This document shows positions 8,728 to 15,866 of a stretch of DNA of 64,000 nt, one piece after another (the stretch's first letter is position 1; every line of letters begins with the position of its first letter). Origin of the DNA: Solirubrobacterales bacterium. GTDB lineage: Bacteria; Actinomycetota; Thermoleophilia; Solirubrobacterales; Solirubrobacteraceae. The notes beneath the pieces were generated by a model. The model did no database searches, had not been told where the DNA came from, and saw only the letters and a list, made by a program, of their open reading frames with translations. The stretch spans positions 1 through 64,000 of the forward strand of contig DAIDME010000106.1 in assembly GCA_027449125.1 (NCBI GenBank), written 5' to 3'. Made by a program: the position numbers and the translations under genes.

Positions 8728-9414
8728 ATGCCGACGCGCCACTTCGTCAAGTACACGTTCCTGAAGGTGGAGCCCGCCTGGCGCCGGCTCCCCGACCCCG
8801 AGCGCGAAGAGCACAAGCGCGAGTTCCTGGCCGCCTGCGAGGACTTCGGCGAGGATCACCTGCTGCGCGCCTTCTCGCTGGCCGGAACCCGCGGCGACGC
8901 CGACATGATGCTGCTCTCCCAGGCCGAGAACCTGGAGCGCATCCACGAGTTCCACGTGGTGCTCGCGCAGAGCGGGCTGATGAAGTGGATGAGCATCCCC
9001 TACTCGTTTCTGGCGATGACCAAGCCGTCCGAGTACTCGGATGAGTCCCGGCTCGAGGTTCGCCCCGCGCACGGCAGGTACCTGTTCGTGTACCCGTTCG
9101 TGAAGACGCGCGCCTGGTATCTGCTGCCGGCGGACGAGCGCTGGCGGATCATGCAGGAGCACATCCGTGTGGGCAAGGAGTTCCCGAGCGTCGACCTCAA
9201 CACGAGCTACTCGTTCGGCCTCGACGACCAGGAGTTCGTGGTCGCCTTCGAGTCCGACAACCCGGCCGATTTCCTGGATCTGGTGCAGAAGCTGCGGCTC
9301 ACCGAGTCGAGCGCCTACACGCTGCGCGACACGCCCACCTTCACATGCCTGTCGATGCCGGTGGAGCGAGCGCTCGGCGCACTGGACGGCACCGCGCTGC
9401 GCGCCTCGGCGTGA
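8728..9414 (+). CDS. hemQ: Coproheme decarboxylase (chlorite dismutase family)
   Basis: A 228-residue protein matching the HemQ branch of the chlorite dismutase family, which turns coproheme III into haem b in the last step of the coproporphyrin-dependent pathway used by actinobacteria. Diagnostic stretches are YPFVKTRAWYLLPADER, with the catalytic tyrosine of the YPF motif, the proximal haem histidine in MQEHIRVG, and NTSYSFGLDDQEFVVAFE. The distal arginine of true chlorite dismutases is not seen. It starts at ATG 8728, and its stop overlaps the GTG of the next gene by four bases (GTGA). Promoter elements must lie in the 84-base gap to the divergent glycosyltransferase gene. Confidence 0.93.
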   Translation: MPTRHFVKYTFLKVEPAWRRLPDPEREEHKREFLAACEDFGEDHLLRAFSLAGTRGDADMMLLSQAENLERIHEFHVVLAQSGLMKWMSIPYSFLAMTKPSEYSDESRLEVRPAHGRYLFVYPFVKTRAWYLLPADERWRIMQEHIRVGKEFPSVDLNTSYSFGLDDQEFVVAFESDNPADFLDLVQKLRLTESSAYTLRDTPTFTCLSMPVERALGALDGTALRASA

Positions 9415-10064
9415 GCGCGCCCGCGGGCCCCACCCCGCGCGAGCACCTGCGCACCGCCGACCCGGTCCTGCGCGCGCTGATCGACCGGCACGGCCCGGAC
9501 GGCCTGCCCGAGCGCCGTGCCGGCGGCCAGCGCGAGCATTACGGCGCCCTGGTGCGCACGATCGTCGGCCAGCAGCTCTCGACCAAGGCGGCCGCCGCGA
9601 TCTACGGACGCATCGCGGAACGCTTCGGCGGCCGCGAGCCGACCCCTCGGGAGATCCTCGACGACGACCCGGAGGCGCTGCGCGCCGCAGGCCTCTCCCG
9701 AGCCAAGGTCACGTTCCTGCGCTCGCTGGCCGAGCACGTGCTGGACGGGACGCTCGAGCTGGAGCGCCTGGACCGCTTGAGCGACGAGGACGTGACCAGG
9801 GAGCTGACGGCCGTGCGCGGCCTGGGCCCCTGGAGCGCAGACATGTTCCTGATGTTCCACCTGGGCCGCCCGGACGTACTGGCGACCGGCGATCTGGGCA
9901 TCCGCAAGGCGATGATGCTCGCCTACAGCCTCGACGCCCTGCCCGACCCGACGACGATGACGCGGATCGCCGCCCCCTGGCGCCCGCACCGCACGCTCGC
10001 CTGCCGCTACCTGTGGGCGACGCTCGACAGCGACCCCGGCGGCACCGAGCCCGACCCGATCTGA
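9411..10064 (+). CDS. HhH-GPD family DNA-3-methyladenine glycosylase
   Basis: A 217-residue base-excision repair glycosylase of the AlkA/MagIII-type HhH-GPD superfamily. The helix-hairpin-helix reads LTAVRGLGPWSADMFLMF, and the catalytic aspartate follows in TGDLGIRKA; IVGQQLSTKAA is the conserved first-helix motif. It lacks the four-cysteine cluster of endonuclease III, which points to an alkylated-purine glycosylase rather than a lyase. The GTG at 9411 was chosen because it overlaps the hemQ stop as GTGA, implying translational coupling. An upstream in-frame ATG at 9345 would lie inside hemQ. The pairing with haem synthesis has no obvious biochemical logic. Confidence 0.88.
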   Translation: MSAPAGPTPREHLRTADPVLRALIDRHGPDGLPERRAGGQREHYGALVRTIVGQQLSTKAAAAIYGRIAERFGGREPTPREILDDDPEALRAAGLSRAKVTFLRSLAEHVLDGTLELERLDRLSDEDVTRELTAVRGLGPWSADMFLMFHLGRPDVLATGDLGIRKAMMLAYSLDALPDPTTMTRIAAPWRPHRTLACRYLWATLDSDPGGTEPDPI

Positions 10065-10085
10065 CCCACGCCGGCCGCGACGCCG

Positions 10086-11333
10086 TCAGCACGGGCCGCC
10101 GGACAGTTCGCTGATCCGTCGCCGCAGAAGGCTCCGCTCGGCGGGCGAGGGCGCCAGCTCGAGCGCCCGCTGATAGGCGGGCAGTGCGGCCGCCAGTTCA
10201 CCGCGGCGCCGCAGCAGGTCCGCGTGCGTCGCATGCACGAGGTGATAGCTGGCGAGCTGGTCCCGCTGGACCAGCTCGCCGACCAGCGCGATGCCGGCGT
10301 CGAGGTCCCCGGCCATCGCCACGGCCACGGCGTGGTTGAGCGCGACGACCGGCGAGTCGCTCGCCTCCAGCATCAGCCCGTAGAGGTCGCGCACTCGCAC
10401 CCAGTCGGTCCTCGGCTGCACGTGGCAGAGCGCGATCTCTGCCTGGAGGCGGTAGTGACCCGCTCGGGCGGGGCCGCCGGCCAGCGGGCCGGCGGCCCCG
10501 AGCAGCGCGGACGCCTGCGCGATCTCGTCCCGATGCCAGCGGCCGCGATCCTGGTGTTCGAGCGTGACCAGCTCGCCGGCAGAGTCAACGCGAGCGTCGC
10601 GGCGGGAGTGCTGCAGGAGCATCAGCGCCAGCAGCGCGGACGCCTCGGAGTCGGCGGGCAGGAGCTCGCACAGCAGGCGCGCAAGGCGGATCGCCTCCGC
10701 GCACAGCGCCGCACGGATCGGCTGCTCGCCCGAGGAGGCGAGGTACCCCTCGTTGAAGAGCAGGTAGAGGACGGCCAGGACGCCGCCGGTGCGCTCCACC
10801 AGCAGCTCCGGCGGCGGCACCCGGTAGGGGATGGCGGCGGCGGCGATCTTGGCCCTCGCACGGGTCAGGCGCTTGGCCATCGTCTGCTCGGAGACCAGGA
10901 AGGCACGGGCGATCTCGGCCGTGGTGAGTCCGGTGAGCGTGCGCAGCGTGAGTGCCACGCGAGCCTCCAGCGCGAGCGCCGGGTGGCAGCAGGTGAACAT
11001 CAGGCGGAGGCGGTCGTCCTCGATCATCTCGCGCTCGCCGTCGTGACCGGTGCCCGCCAGTGGGTCGTGGGCAAGCTGCTCGAGCAGCTGCGCGCCGCGG
11101 GCACCGCGGCGGATCCGGTCAAGCGCGCGATTCGCGGCCACCGTGGTCAGCCAGGCGCCCGGCCGTGCCGGCACACCGTCGCGGCGCCAGCTCACGAGCG
11201 CCTGGGCAAACGCCTCCTGCGCGCACTCCTCGGCCAGGTCCCAGTTGCCGGTGCGGCGGATCAGGGTCGCGACGATCCGCCCCCACTCATCGGCGAAGGC
11301 CGTCTGGACCGCCTGCTCGACCGTGCCGTTCAC
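10086..11333 (-). CDS. ECF-type RNA polymerase sigma factor, ECF42-like
   Basis: A 415-residue sigma factor. Region 2 (DEWGRIVATLIRRTGNWDLAEECAQEAFAQAL) and region 4 (TTAEIARAFLVSEQTMAKRLTRA) occupy the first 170 residues. The remaining 240 residues form the helical, TPR-like C-terminal extension (TGGVLAVLYLLFNEGY, ALNHAVAVAM) that defines this group. Such sigma factors have no anti-sigma factor and are encoded with DGPF/YCII proteins, as here. The GTG start at 11333 overlaps the upstream gene's TGA by four bases. The coding sequence contains a perfect 14-base inverted repeat at 10469-10500 in the TPR-like part. The regulon is unknown. Confidence 0.9.
   Translation of the reverse strand: MNGTVEQAVQTAFADEWGRIVATLIRRTGNWDLAEECAQEAFAQALVSWRRDGVPARPGAWLTTVAANRALDRIRRGARGAQLLEQLAHDPLAGTGHDGEREMIEDDRLRLMFTCCHPALALEARVALTLRTLTGLTTAEIARAFLVSEQTMAKRLTRARAKIAAAAIPYRVPPPELLVERTGGVLAVLYLLFNEGYLASSGEQPIRAALCAEAIRLARLLCELLPADSEASALLALMLLQHSRRDARVDSAGELVTLEHQDRGRWHRDEIAQASALLGAAGPLAGGPARAGHYRLQAEIALCHVQPRTDWVRVRDLYGLMLEASDSPVVALNHAVAVAMAGDLDAGIALVGELVQRDQLASYHLVHATHADLLRRRGELAAALPAYQRALELAPSPAERSLLRRRISELSGGPC
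10469..10500. repeat. Perfect 14-base inverted repeat with AGCG loop inside the sigma gene
   Basis: The arm CGGGGCCGCCGGCC (10469-10482) pairs exactly with GGCCGGCGGCCCCG (10487-10500) around the four-base loop AGCG. It lies in the coding sequence of the sigma factor's C-terminal extension, where it encodes a GPLAGGPARAG turn. The core GGCC-AGCG-GGCC recurs at 32553 and 61471, and a similar perfect palindrome lies at 43335. Confidence 0.8.
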
Positions 11334-12040
11334 AGATCCACGAACCGCCTCACCTCGACCCTGTGAAAGCGCGCCAGCGGGTGGGCGCCGGCCAGCTCCA
11401 GCGCCTCGTCGAAGCTCTCGCAGCTGAGGATGTCGATGCCCGCCATGAACTCCTTGGTCTCGACGAAGGGGCCGTCACTGAGTAGCGTTTTGCCGTCGCG
11501 CACGCGCACCGTGGTCGCGGTGCTCGCCGCCGCCAGCGGGCCCCCCATGACACGCACGCCGCGCGCGTCGACCAGCTCGCGGTAGGCGTCTATGTCCAGG
11601 CGCAGCTGCTGCTCGACCTCGTCGCTCTCCGGGATGCCGTCGATGCACGGGATCAACAGCTGGCGCAGGCGCTCGTCGTCCAGGTGCGCCGGAATCTCCA
11701 GCTCGCCCGCGAACGGTCGCAGCTCGATCGCGTGAAACCACGACACAGGGTGCTCGGCAGCCACCTCGATCGCCTCGTCGAGGCTCTCGCAGTCGAGGAT
11801 GTCGAGGCCGGCGATGAACTCCTTGGTGTCCGCGAAGGGGCCGTCGGAAATGAGCGTGCGCCCGTCGCGCACGCGGACGGTCCTGGCGTTTGCCGGGTCG
11901 TCGAGCGGCTTGCCGAGAATGCGCACGCCGCGCGCGTCCTTGTCGCGCACCCATGGCTCCACGTGCTCGGCCATCGCTTGCGCGGCCTCCGGCGTGCCGG
12001 CCGCTTGCGGATCGATACAGATCAGCTGCAGGTACTTCAT
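11330..12040 (-). CDS. Double DGPF/YCII-domain protein, partner of the ECF sigma factor
   Basis: A 236-residue protein made of two copies of the DGPF (YCII-like) domain. The first contains SDGPFADTKEFIAGLDIL and the second SDGPFVETKEFMAGIDIL, at about residues 65 and 185. Each copy also has the W/RFH-x-E-x-R end (SWFHAIELRPF, ARFHRVEVRRF). DGPF proteins are the standard genomic partners of ECF42 sigma factors; their biochemical action is not established. ATG 12040 was chosen because GGAGG lies eight bases upstream. The stop overlaps the sigma factor start (GTGA), so the two are coupled. Single-domain partners are usual, so this looks like an internal duplication. Confidence 0.88.
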   Translation of the reverse strand: MKYLQLICIDPQAAGTPEAAQAMAEHVEPWVRDKDARGVRILGKPLDDPANARTVRVRDGRTLISDGPFADTKEFIAGLDILDCESLDEAIEVAAEHPVSWFHAIELRPFAGELEIPAHLDDERLRQLLIPCIDGIPESDEVEQQLRLDIDAYRELVDARGVRVMGGPLAAASTATTVRVRDGKTLLSDGPFVETKEFMAGIDILSCESFDEALELAGAHPLARFHRVEVRRFVDL

Positions 12041-12115
12041 CGCGTCGCCCTCCAAGTCTGGTTTGCGTTCATGCCCTTACGACGAACGCGGGCCGCTGGA
12101 GAGGACAGCGTGGGC

Positions 12116-12469
12116 TCAGACGGCGGAGACCTCTTCCTCCTCCGCGACGCGGAAGGAGGAGCCACAGCCACAGGCCGCCACAACGTTGGGGTTCTCGACC
12201 TTGAAGCCGGCTCCCTGCAGGCCGTCGACGAAGTCGATCACGGATCCGCGCACATACGGCAGGCTCGCGTTGTCGACGAGCAGCCGGATGCCCTTGTCCT
12301 CAAAGACGGTGTCCCCGTCGCGCTGCTCGTCGAACGCGAGCGCGTACTGGAAGCCGGAGCAGCCCCCACCGCGGACTCCCACACGCAGGCCCGCGGTCGC
12401 CGCCACAGCCTCCTGGGCGGCCAGGAACTCCTGAACTTTCTGTGCGCCGTTGTCGGTGAGCGTGATCAT
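12116..12469 (-). CDS. erpA: A-type iron-sulfur carrier protein
   Basis: A 117-residue HesB/IscA/ErpA-family protein that carries nascent iron-sulfur clusters to apo-proteins. The three conserved cysteines are present: one in GGGCSGFQY (about residue 37) and two in the C-terminal CGCGSSF (about 101-103). Length and layout are standard, except for an acidic C-terminal tail (VAEEEEVSAV). It is divergent from bolA, with 48 bases between the two ATGs. With BolA and a CGFS glutaredoxin next to it, the locus is a compact Fe-S trafficking group. Family members are hard to tell apart by sequence, so the symbol is tentative. Confidence 0.9.
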   Translation of the reverse strand: MITLTDNGAQKVQEFLAAQEAVAATAGLRVGVRGGGCSGFQYALAFDEQRDGDTVFEDKGIRLLVDNASLPYVRGSVIDFVDGLQGAGFKVENPNVVAACGCGSSFRVAEEEEVSAV

Positions 12470-12517
12470 GCTTCATTCAGTATAGCTTCGGCGGTGGCGC
12501 TCGCTACGCTAGGTGTC

Positions 12518-12748
12518 ATGTCAGTTTCGCCAGACGAGCTCAAGGGCAGGATCGAGTCCGCTATTCCCGGCACTCGTGCGGCGGTCAGCGGGGACGGGCA
12601 CCACTTCGAGGCGGTCGTGGAGGGTCCGGCCTTCGCCGGCCTCAGCCGCATCGCCCAGCACAAGCTCGTCTACGACGTCTTCGGCGCCGAGCTCGGCGAC
12701 CGGATCCACGCCCTCTCTCTCAAGATCACAGCAACGGAGGACCAGTGA
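12518..12748 (+). CDS. bolA: BolA family protein
   Basis: A small 76-residue BolA protein with the typical alpha-beta fold core: DELKGRIESAIPGTRAAV, then HHFEAVV and the helix SRIAQHKLVYDVFGAEL, ending IHALSLKI. BolA proteins bind CGFS monothiol glutaredoxins through a bridged 2Fe-2S cluster. The conserved histidine in RIAQHKLVY and the one in GDGHHFEA fit that role. The ATG at 12518 has an AGGTG just upstream. The stop overlaps the glutaredoxin start as GTGA, so both are made together, which supports a BolA-Grx complex. Confidence 0.9.
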   Translation: MSVSPDELKGRIESAIPGTRAAVSGDGHHFEAVVEGPAFAGLSRIAQHKLVYDVFGAELGDRIHALSLKITATEDQ

Positions 12749-13155
12749 GCGACCCGTCCACCAACCAGATGCGCGAGGCGATCAAGAGCGCCATCGCCGA
12801 GAACCCGGTGATCCTCTTCATGAAGGGCACACCCGACGCGCCCGCCTGCGGCTTCTCGGCGCGCACGGTCGCGGTGCTCGAGAGCCTGGAGGCTCCGTTC
12901 GCCGCTGTCAACGTGCTCCCGGACCCGGCGATCCGCCAGGAACTCTCCGCCCTGTCGGGCTGGCCGACGATTCCGCAGCTGTTCGTCGACGGCGAACTCG
13001 TGGGCGGCTGCGACATCGTGATGGAGATGTATGAGGGCGGCGAGCTGCAGAAGCTGCTGGGCGTGGAGGCGGGCGCCTCCGACGCTGCGGCTGCGGGGCA
13101 CGCGGCGAGCGGCGCAACCGAGCCCGCGCCGCTGACGATCGAGAACCTGCTGTAG
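12745..13155 (+). CDS. grxD: CGFS-type monothiol glutaredoxin
   Basis: A 136-residue glutaredoxin of the Grx4 family. The active site is CGFS in PACGFSARTV, preceded by the conserved MKGTPDAP lysine-containing loop used in glutathione and cluster binding. WPTIPQLFVDGELVGGCDI supplies the cis-Pro and GG motifs. These proteins hold a 2Fe-2S cluster shared by two glutathiones and pass it on, alone or with BolA. About 30 Ala-rich residues at the C-terminus extend beyond the family core. The GTG start overlaps the bolA stop (GTGA). It likely acts with the divergent ErpA in cluster delivery. Confidence 0.93.
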   Translation: MSDPSTNQMREAIKSAIAENPVILFMKGTPDAPACGFSARTVAVLESLEAPFAAVNVLPDPAIRQELSALSGWPTIPQLFVDGELVGGCDIVMEMYEGGELQKLLGVEAGASDAAAAGHAASGATEPAPLTIENLL

Positions 13156-13169
13156 GGTCAGACGGGCGC

Positions 13170-14024
13170 ATGCCCGTCGCCCTGGTCTCAGACACCTGCC
13201 ACTACCTCCCGAAGGAGCTCGTCGAGGCTGCTGGCCTACACGAGGTGAGCCTCTACGTCCACGACGGTGGCGGCGCGCGGCGCGAGCGCGAGATCGACGA
13301 CTGCGGCGCCTACTACGAGCAGCTGGCCGCCGGCGAGTCACTGCCCACGACATCCCAGCCTTCGATCGGCGACTTCCTCGCCGTCTACGAGCCGCTGCTC
13401 GCAGACGGCACTGAGATCGTGTCGATCCACCTCTCGGGTGGCCTGTCGGGCACCGTGCGCGCCGCTGAGCAGGCGCGCGAGCAGCTCGGAGCCGCGGCCG
13501 CGCGGGTGCATGTCGTCGACTCGGCCACCGCCTGCGGCGCGCAGGGACTGATGCTGCTGGCGGCCGGCGCCGCGGCCCGCGCGGGCGCTGAGGCCGCGGC
13601 GGTCATCGAGCGGGCGCAGGCGGCGCGCGAGTCGCTCGACTTCCTGTTCGCGCTGGACACGCTCGAGTATCTGCGCCGGGGTGGTCGCATCGGCGGCGCC
13701 CAGGCGTTGCTCGGCTCGGCGCTCAAGATCAAGCCGATCCTGTCGCTTCAGTCTGAGATCCGCGCCGTGGAGCGCGTGCGCACCGGCCGGCGGGCGTTCG
13801 AGCGTCTGGTCACGCTCGCGGAGCAGCTCGCCGCCCGTGGCTGCGACGGCTGGGTTGTCCAGCACACCCACGCCCCGGCGCAGGCTGAGCAGCTCGCCTC
13901 GCGCGCACGGGATGTCTTCGGCTGCGAGCCGGTCTTTGTCTCGGAGATCGGCCCTGTGATCGGCGCGCACATCGGGCCGGGGCTGCTCGGGATCGGCGCG
14001 ACGCGGCGCGCGCTGCTTCAGTAG
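13170..14024 (+). CDS. DegV family fatty-acid-binding protein
   Basis: A 284-residue DegV/FakB-type protein. The family's ligand-binding motifs are present: SDTCHYLP at the N-terminus, the TTSQPSIGDF block, and SIHLSGGLSGTV, whose serine and glycines hold the fatty acid carboxylate. The second half carries LDTLEYLRRGGRIGG, also typical. In firmicutes such proteins present fatty acids to the kinase FakA; no FakA homologue is in this window, so the partner here is unknown. The ATG lies 15 bases after the glutaredoxin stop, so it may share that transcript. Confidence 0.88.
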   Translation: MPVALVSDTCHYLPKELVEAAGLHEVSLYVHDGGGARREREIDDCGAYYEQLAAGESLPTTSQPSIGDFLAVYEPLLADGTEIVSIHLSGGLSGTVRAAEQAREQLGAAAARVHVVDSATACGAQGLMLLAAGAAARAGAEAAAVIERAQAARESLDFLFALDTLEYLRRGGRIGGAQALLGSALKIKPILSLQSEIRAVERVRTGRRAFERLVTLAEQLAARGCDGWVVQHTHAPAQAEQLASRARDVFGCEPVFVSEIGPVIGAHIGPGLLGIGATRRALLQ

Positions 14025-14052
14025 CACAGCTCGGTGGCCGGCTCGGATCGCG

Positions 14053-14106
14053 GCGGCGCGGCGGGCGTCAGCGGCGCGGCGGGCGTCAGCGGCGCGGTGG
14101 GCGTCA
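14053..14106. repeat. Three tandem copies of an 18-base repeat
   Basis: The unit GCGGCGCGGCGGGCGTCA is repeated at 14053-14070, 14071-14088 and 14089-14106. The last copy has one T in place of C. The array fills the gap after degV, and its last TCA is the stop codon of the DUF3618 gene read on the minus strand. It looks like slippage-generated expansion. Confidence 0.9.
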
Positions 14107-14346
14107 GCGGCGACCGCGACCGCGACCGCGGCGCAGCACAGCGCCGAGCGCGCCGCCGACGCCGCCGGCAAACACGAAGCCGGCGGCCGCGGCAGCGATC
14201 TGCAGGCTGCGCTCGTTGCGCCGCAGCTGGGCACGCCAGTCGGTCAGCTGGCTCACCTCGTCGCGCAGGAGCACCAGCGAGGTGCCGAGCTCCTCACGGT
14301 TGCGCTCGATCGAGGCGCGGATCTCGTCTGGGGTGCGGGTCGCCAT
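14104..14346 (-). CDS. DUF3618 small membrane protein
   Basis: An 80-residue protein with the DUF3618 pattern. It begins MATRTPDEIRASIERNREEL, an amphipathic helix with the conserved IRxxIExxREELG signature. A short linker then leads to one hydrophobic segment (about residues 48-66, AAAAAGFVFAGGVGGALGAV) and a very basic tail (RRGRGRGRR). The function of DUF3618 is unknown; such proteins occur with holin-like and DUF4235 proteins in actinobacteria, as here. ATG 14346 begins the family motif directly. Its stop codon is formed by the neighbouring 18-base tandem repeat, so the basic tail length may vary between strains. Confidence 0.8.
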   Translation of the reverse strand: MATRTPDEIRASIERNREELGTSLVLLRDEVSQLTDWRAQLRRNERSLQIAAAAAGFVFAGGVGGALGAVLRRGRGRGRR

Positions 14347-14360
14347 CGTGCCGTGCCGAG

Positions 14361-14777
14361 TCAGCTCTTGGAGGCTGAGGTGGAGACCGTCTCGCGGATC
14401 TTCTTGGCCTCGTCGATCGCCATCGTCGGCGTCGGCGCGCCCACGCGCAGCTTGCGCCACGCAAAGAGGAACGCGAGCAGCGCGAGCGCGACCAGCAGGC
14501 CCGTCACGATCAGGAAGCCGACCCAGATGTCTCCGACGCCGCTGACCAGAACCGCGTCGAGCGCCCAGGCGACGGTGAACAGCGCCAGGATCACGGCGAA
14601 CACGCCGAACACGGCGCCGGCGGCAACCGCGGCGGCGCCCCGGGCGATGCTCGAGATCTTCTGGCCGACCTCGGCCTTGGCGAGCTCGATCTCGTCGTGG
14701 ACCAGGTTTCCCAGACTCTCTGAGACCTGGGTGATCGCGCCGGCGATACTGTCCTGCTGTTCGTTACCTGCGGCCAA
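14361..14777 (-). CDS. Holin-superfamily (YqjE/actinobacterial type) membrane protein
   Basis: A 138-residue protein with an N-terminal amphipathic helix (SESLGNLVHDEIELAKAEV) followed by two transmembrane segments (about residues 47-75 and 82-107) and a charged tail. This is the actinobacterial putative phage-holin superfamily III pattern, close to YqjE. Despite the name, chromosomal copies are not known to lyse cells. The start is a TTG at 14777 that overlaps the upstream gene's end by 14 bases. It belongs to a run of four small membrane-protein genes on the same strand. Confidence 0.78.
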   Translation of the reverse strand: MAAGNEQQDSIAGAITQVSESLGNLVHDEIELAKAEVGQKISSIARGAAAVAAGAVFGVFAVILALFTVAWALDAVLVSGVGDIWVGFLIVTGLLVALALLAFLFAWRKLRVGAPTPTMAIDEAKKIRETVSTSASKS

Positions 14778-15111
14778 GACGTTTCAGAATAGTCGCCGCT
14801 ACGAGCCCGCCGGCAAAAGCTATCCCGAGGCCGACCTCTGGCCGGCGGCGGATCAGGGCGTCGAGTTGGCCGAGCCCGAGCCGCTCGAGCACGGCGCTCA
14901 GGGGAGCGCCCGCGGCCTCGGCGGCGACCGGCGGAGGCGCAGCCGCCGACGCGCCTGCATCCGTATCGTTCCCGTCGAGCGTCTCGGCCAGGCCGCCGGA
15001 CGCGGCGGCCCCACCATTGGCGGCCGCGGGCGCCGGCTCCCGGAGCGAGTGTGGGCGGCGGAAGCGGCCCGTCTCGCCCGACCCAGGCTGCTGTGCGGTG
15101 GCGTCGTTCAC
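14764..15111 (-). CDS. Unknown small membrane-associated protein
   Basis: About 115 residues from a GTG at 15111 that overlaps the stop of the preceding small gene as GTGA. The first 70 residues are Ala/Gly/Pro-rich and probably disordered. The C-terminus holds an amphipathic stretch and one hydrophobic segment (about 95-110, LGIAFAGGLVAATILKRLGRR) ending in basic residues. No family is recognised. Position and architecture fit the DUF3618/holin/DUF4235 set around it, which may act together at the membrane. Confidence 0.6.
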   Translation of the reverse strand: MNDATAQQPGSGETGRFRRPHSLREPAPAAANGGAAASGGLAETLDGNDTDAGASAAAPPPVAAEAAGAPLSAVLERLGLGQLDALIRRRPEVGLGIAFAGGLVAATILKRLGRR

Positions 15112-15227
15112 TCGGGCGGGTCTTCGTCGAAGACTTTCTTCCAGACGATCGCCGCCAAGCGCGTTGCGACGGCGCTCGCGAGCGCGCCGACACCGGCCAG
15201 CAGGCCGGACCACATGAGTCGCTTCAC
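15108..15227 (-). CDS. DUF4235-like membrane miniprotein
   Basis: A gene of only 39 codons. It encodes one transmembrane helix after a basic start (VKRLMWSGLLAGVGALASAV) and a short tail, ATRLAAIVWKKVFDEDPPE. The tail pattern with WK-x-VF and an acidic end resembles DUF4235 proteins. An AAGGAG lies nine bases upstream of the GTG at 15227; a TTG at 15230 would be equally well placed, and an ATG at 15245 has no ribosome binding site. The stop overlaps the next gene's GTG. It heads the four-gene membrane cluster. Confidence 0.65.
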   Translation of the reverse strand: MKRLMWSGLLAGVGALASAVATRLAAIVWKKVFDEDPPE

Positions 15228-15275
15228 CAATGGACTCTCCTTCATTTCGCGAGATTCAACCAGATCGCGGGGCGC

Positions 15276-15866
15276 CTAACCGCCAAGCCCACCGCAGATC
15301 ATCTCCACGATCTCGACCTTGACGTGCTCGAACTCCCGCTCGGGGATCTCCTCACCGCTGAAGATCCACTGCGTCAGGACCTGTTCCACCAGGCCGTAGA
15401 AGGCCTGTGCGGCGAACAGTGCATCCACCTCCCGGCGGAAGACGCCGGCCTGCTGCGCCTGCGTGACGATCTCTGCGATGCCCTCATAGGCCTGCATGAT
15501 CCGCTGCACGTGGGTGCGCCCGAAGGTGTTCGCGGCCCGCGTGACCTCTACGACGATCACCTTCATCACGTCGGGGTCGCGCCTGTAGGAGTCGACGATG
15601 AAGGAGGCAATCCGCCGCAGTTGCTCCCGGGGCGCCGCCTCGCTCGCCTGGGCTTCGGCGATCGTCGCGAGCATCAGGTTCCAGCGCTCCAGAAAGACCG
15701 TGTCCAGGATCGCCTCCTTGGACTGGAAGTAGTGGTAGACCAGCCCGTAGGCGACCCCGGCCTCGTCGGCGATGTCGGAGACACGGCAGGTGTGAAAGCC
15801 CTGGCGGGCGAACACGCGGACGGCCGCGTCCAGGATCAGGCGCCGCTTGTCGGCGGCGGCACTCAC
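15276..15866 (-). CDS. TetR family transcriptional regulator
   Basis: A 196-residue repressor-type regulator. The helix-turn-helix is ADKRRLILDAAVRVFARQGF then RVSDIADEAGVAYGLVYHYF, at residues 4-50. The C-terminal domain contains FIVDSYRRDPDVMKVIVVEV and ERWNLMLATIAEA, resembling regulators of fatty-acid or acyl-CoA genes. The GTG at 15866 overlaps the nitrilase gene stop (GTGA), so both lie in one transcript. Two copies of TGACT-N4-AGTCA, one before that operon (16798) and one before the enoyl-CoA hydratase gene (17691), are good candidates for its operators. Ligand unknown; an acyl-CoA is plausible. Confidence 0.88.
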   Translation of the reverse strand: MSAAADKRRLILDAAVRVFARQGFHTCRVSDIADEAGVAYGLVYHYFQSKEAILDTVFLERWNLMLATIAEAQASEAAPREQLRRIASFIVDSYRRDPDVMKVIVVEVTRAANTFGRTHVQRIMQAYEGIAEIVTQAQQAGVFRREVDALFAAQAFYGLVEQVLTQWIFSGEEIPEREFEHVKVEIVEMICGGLGG

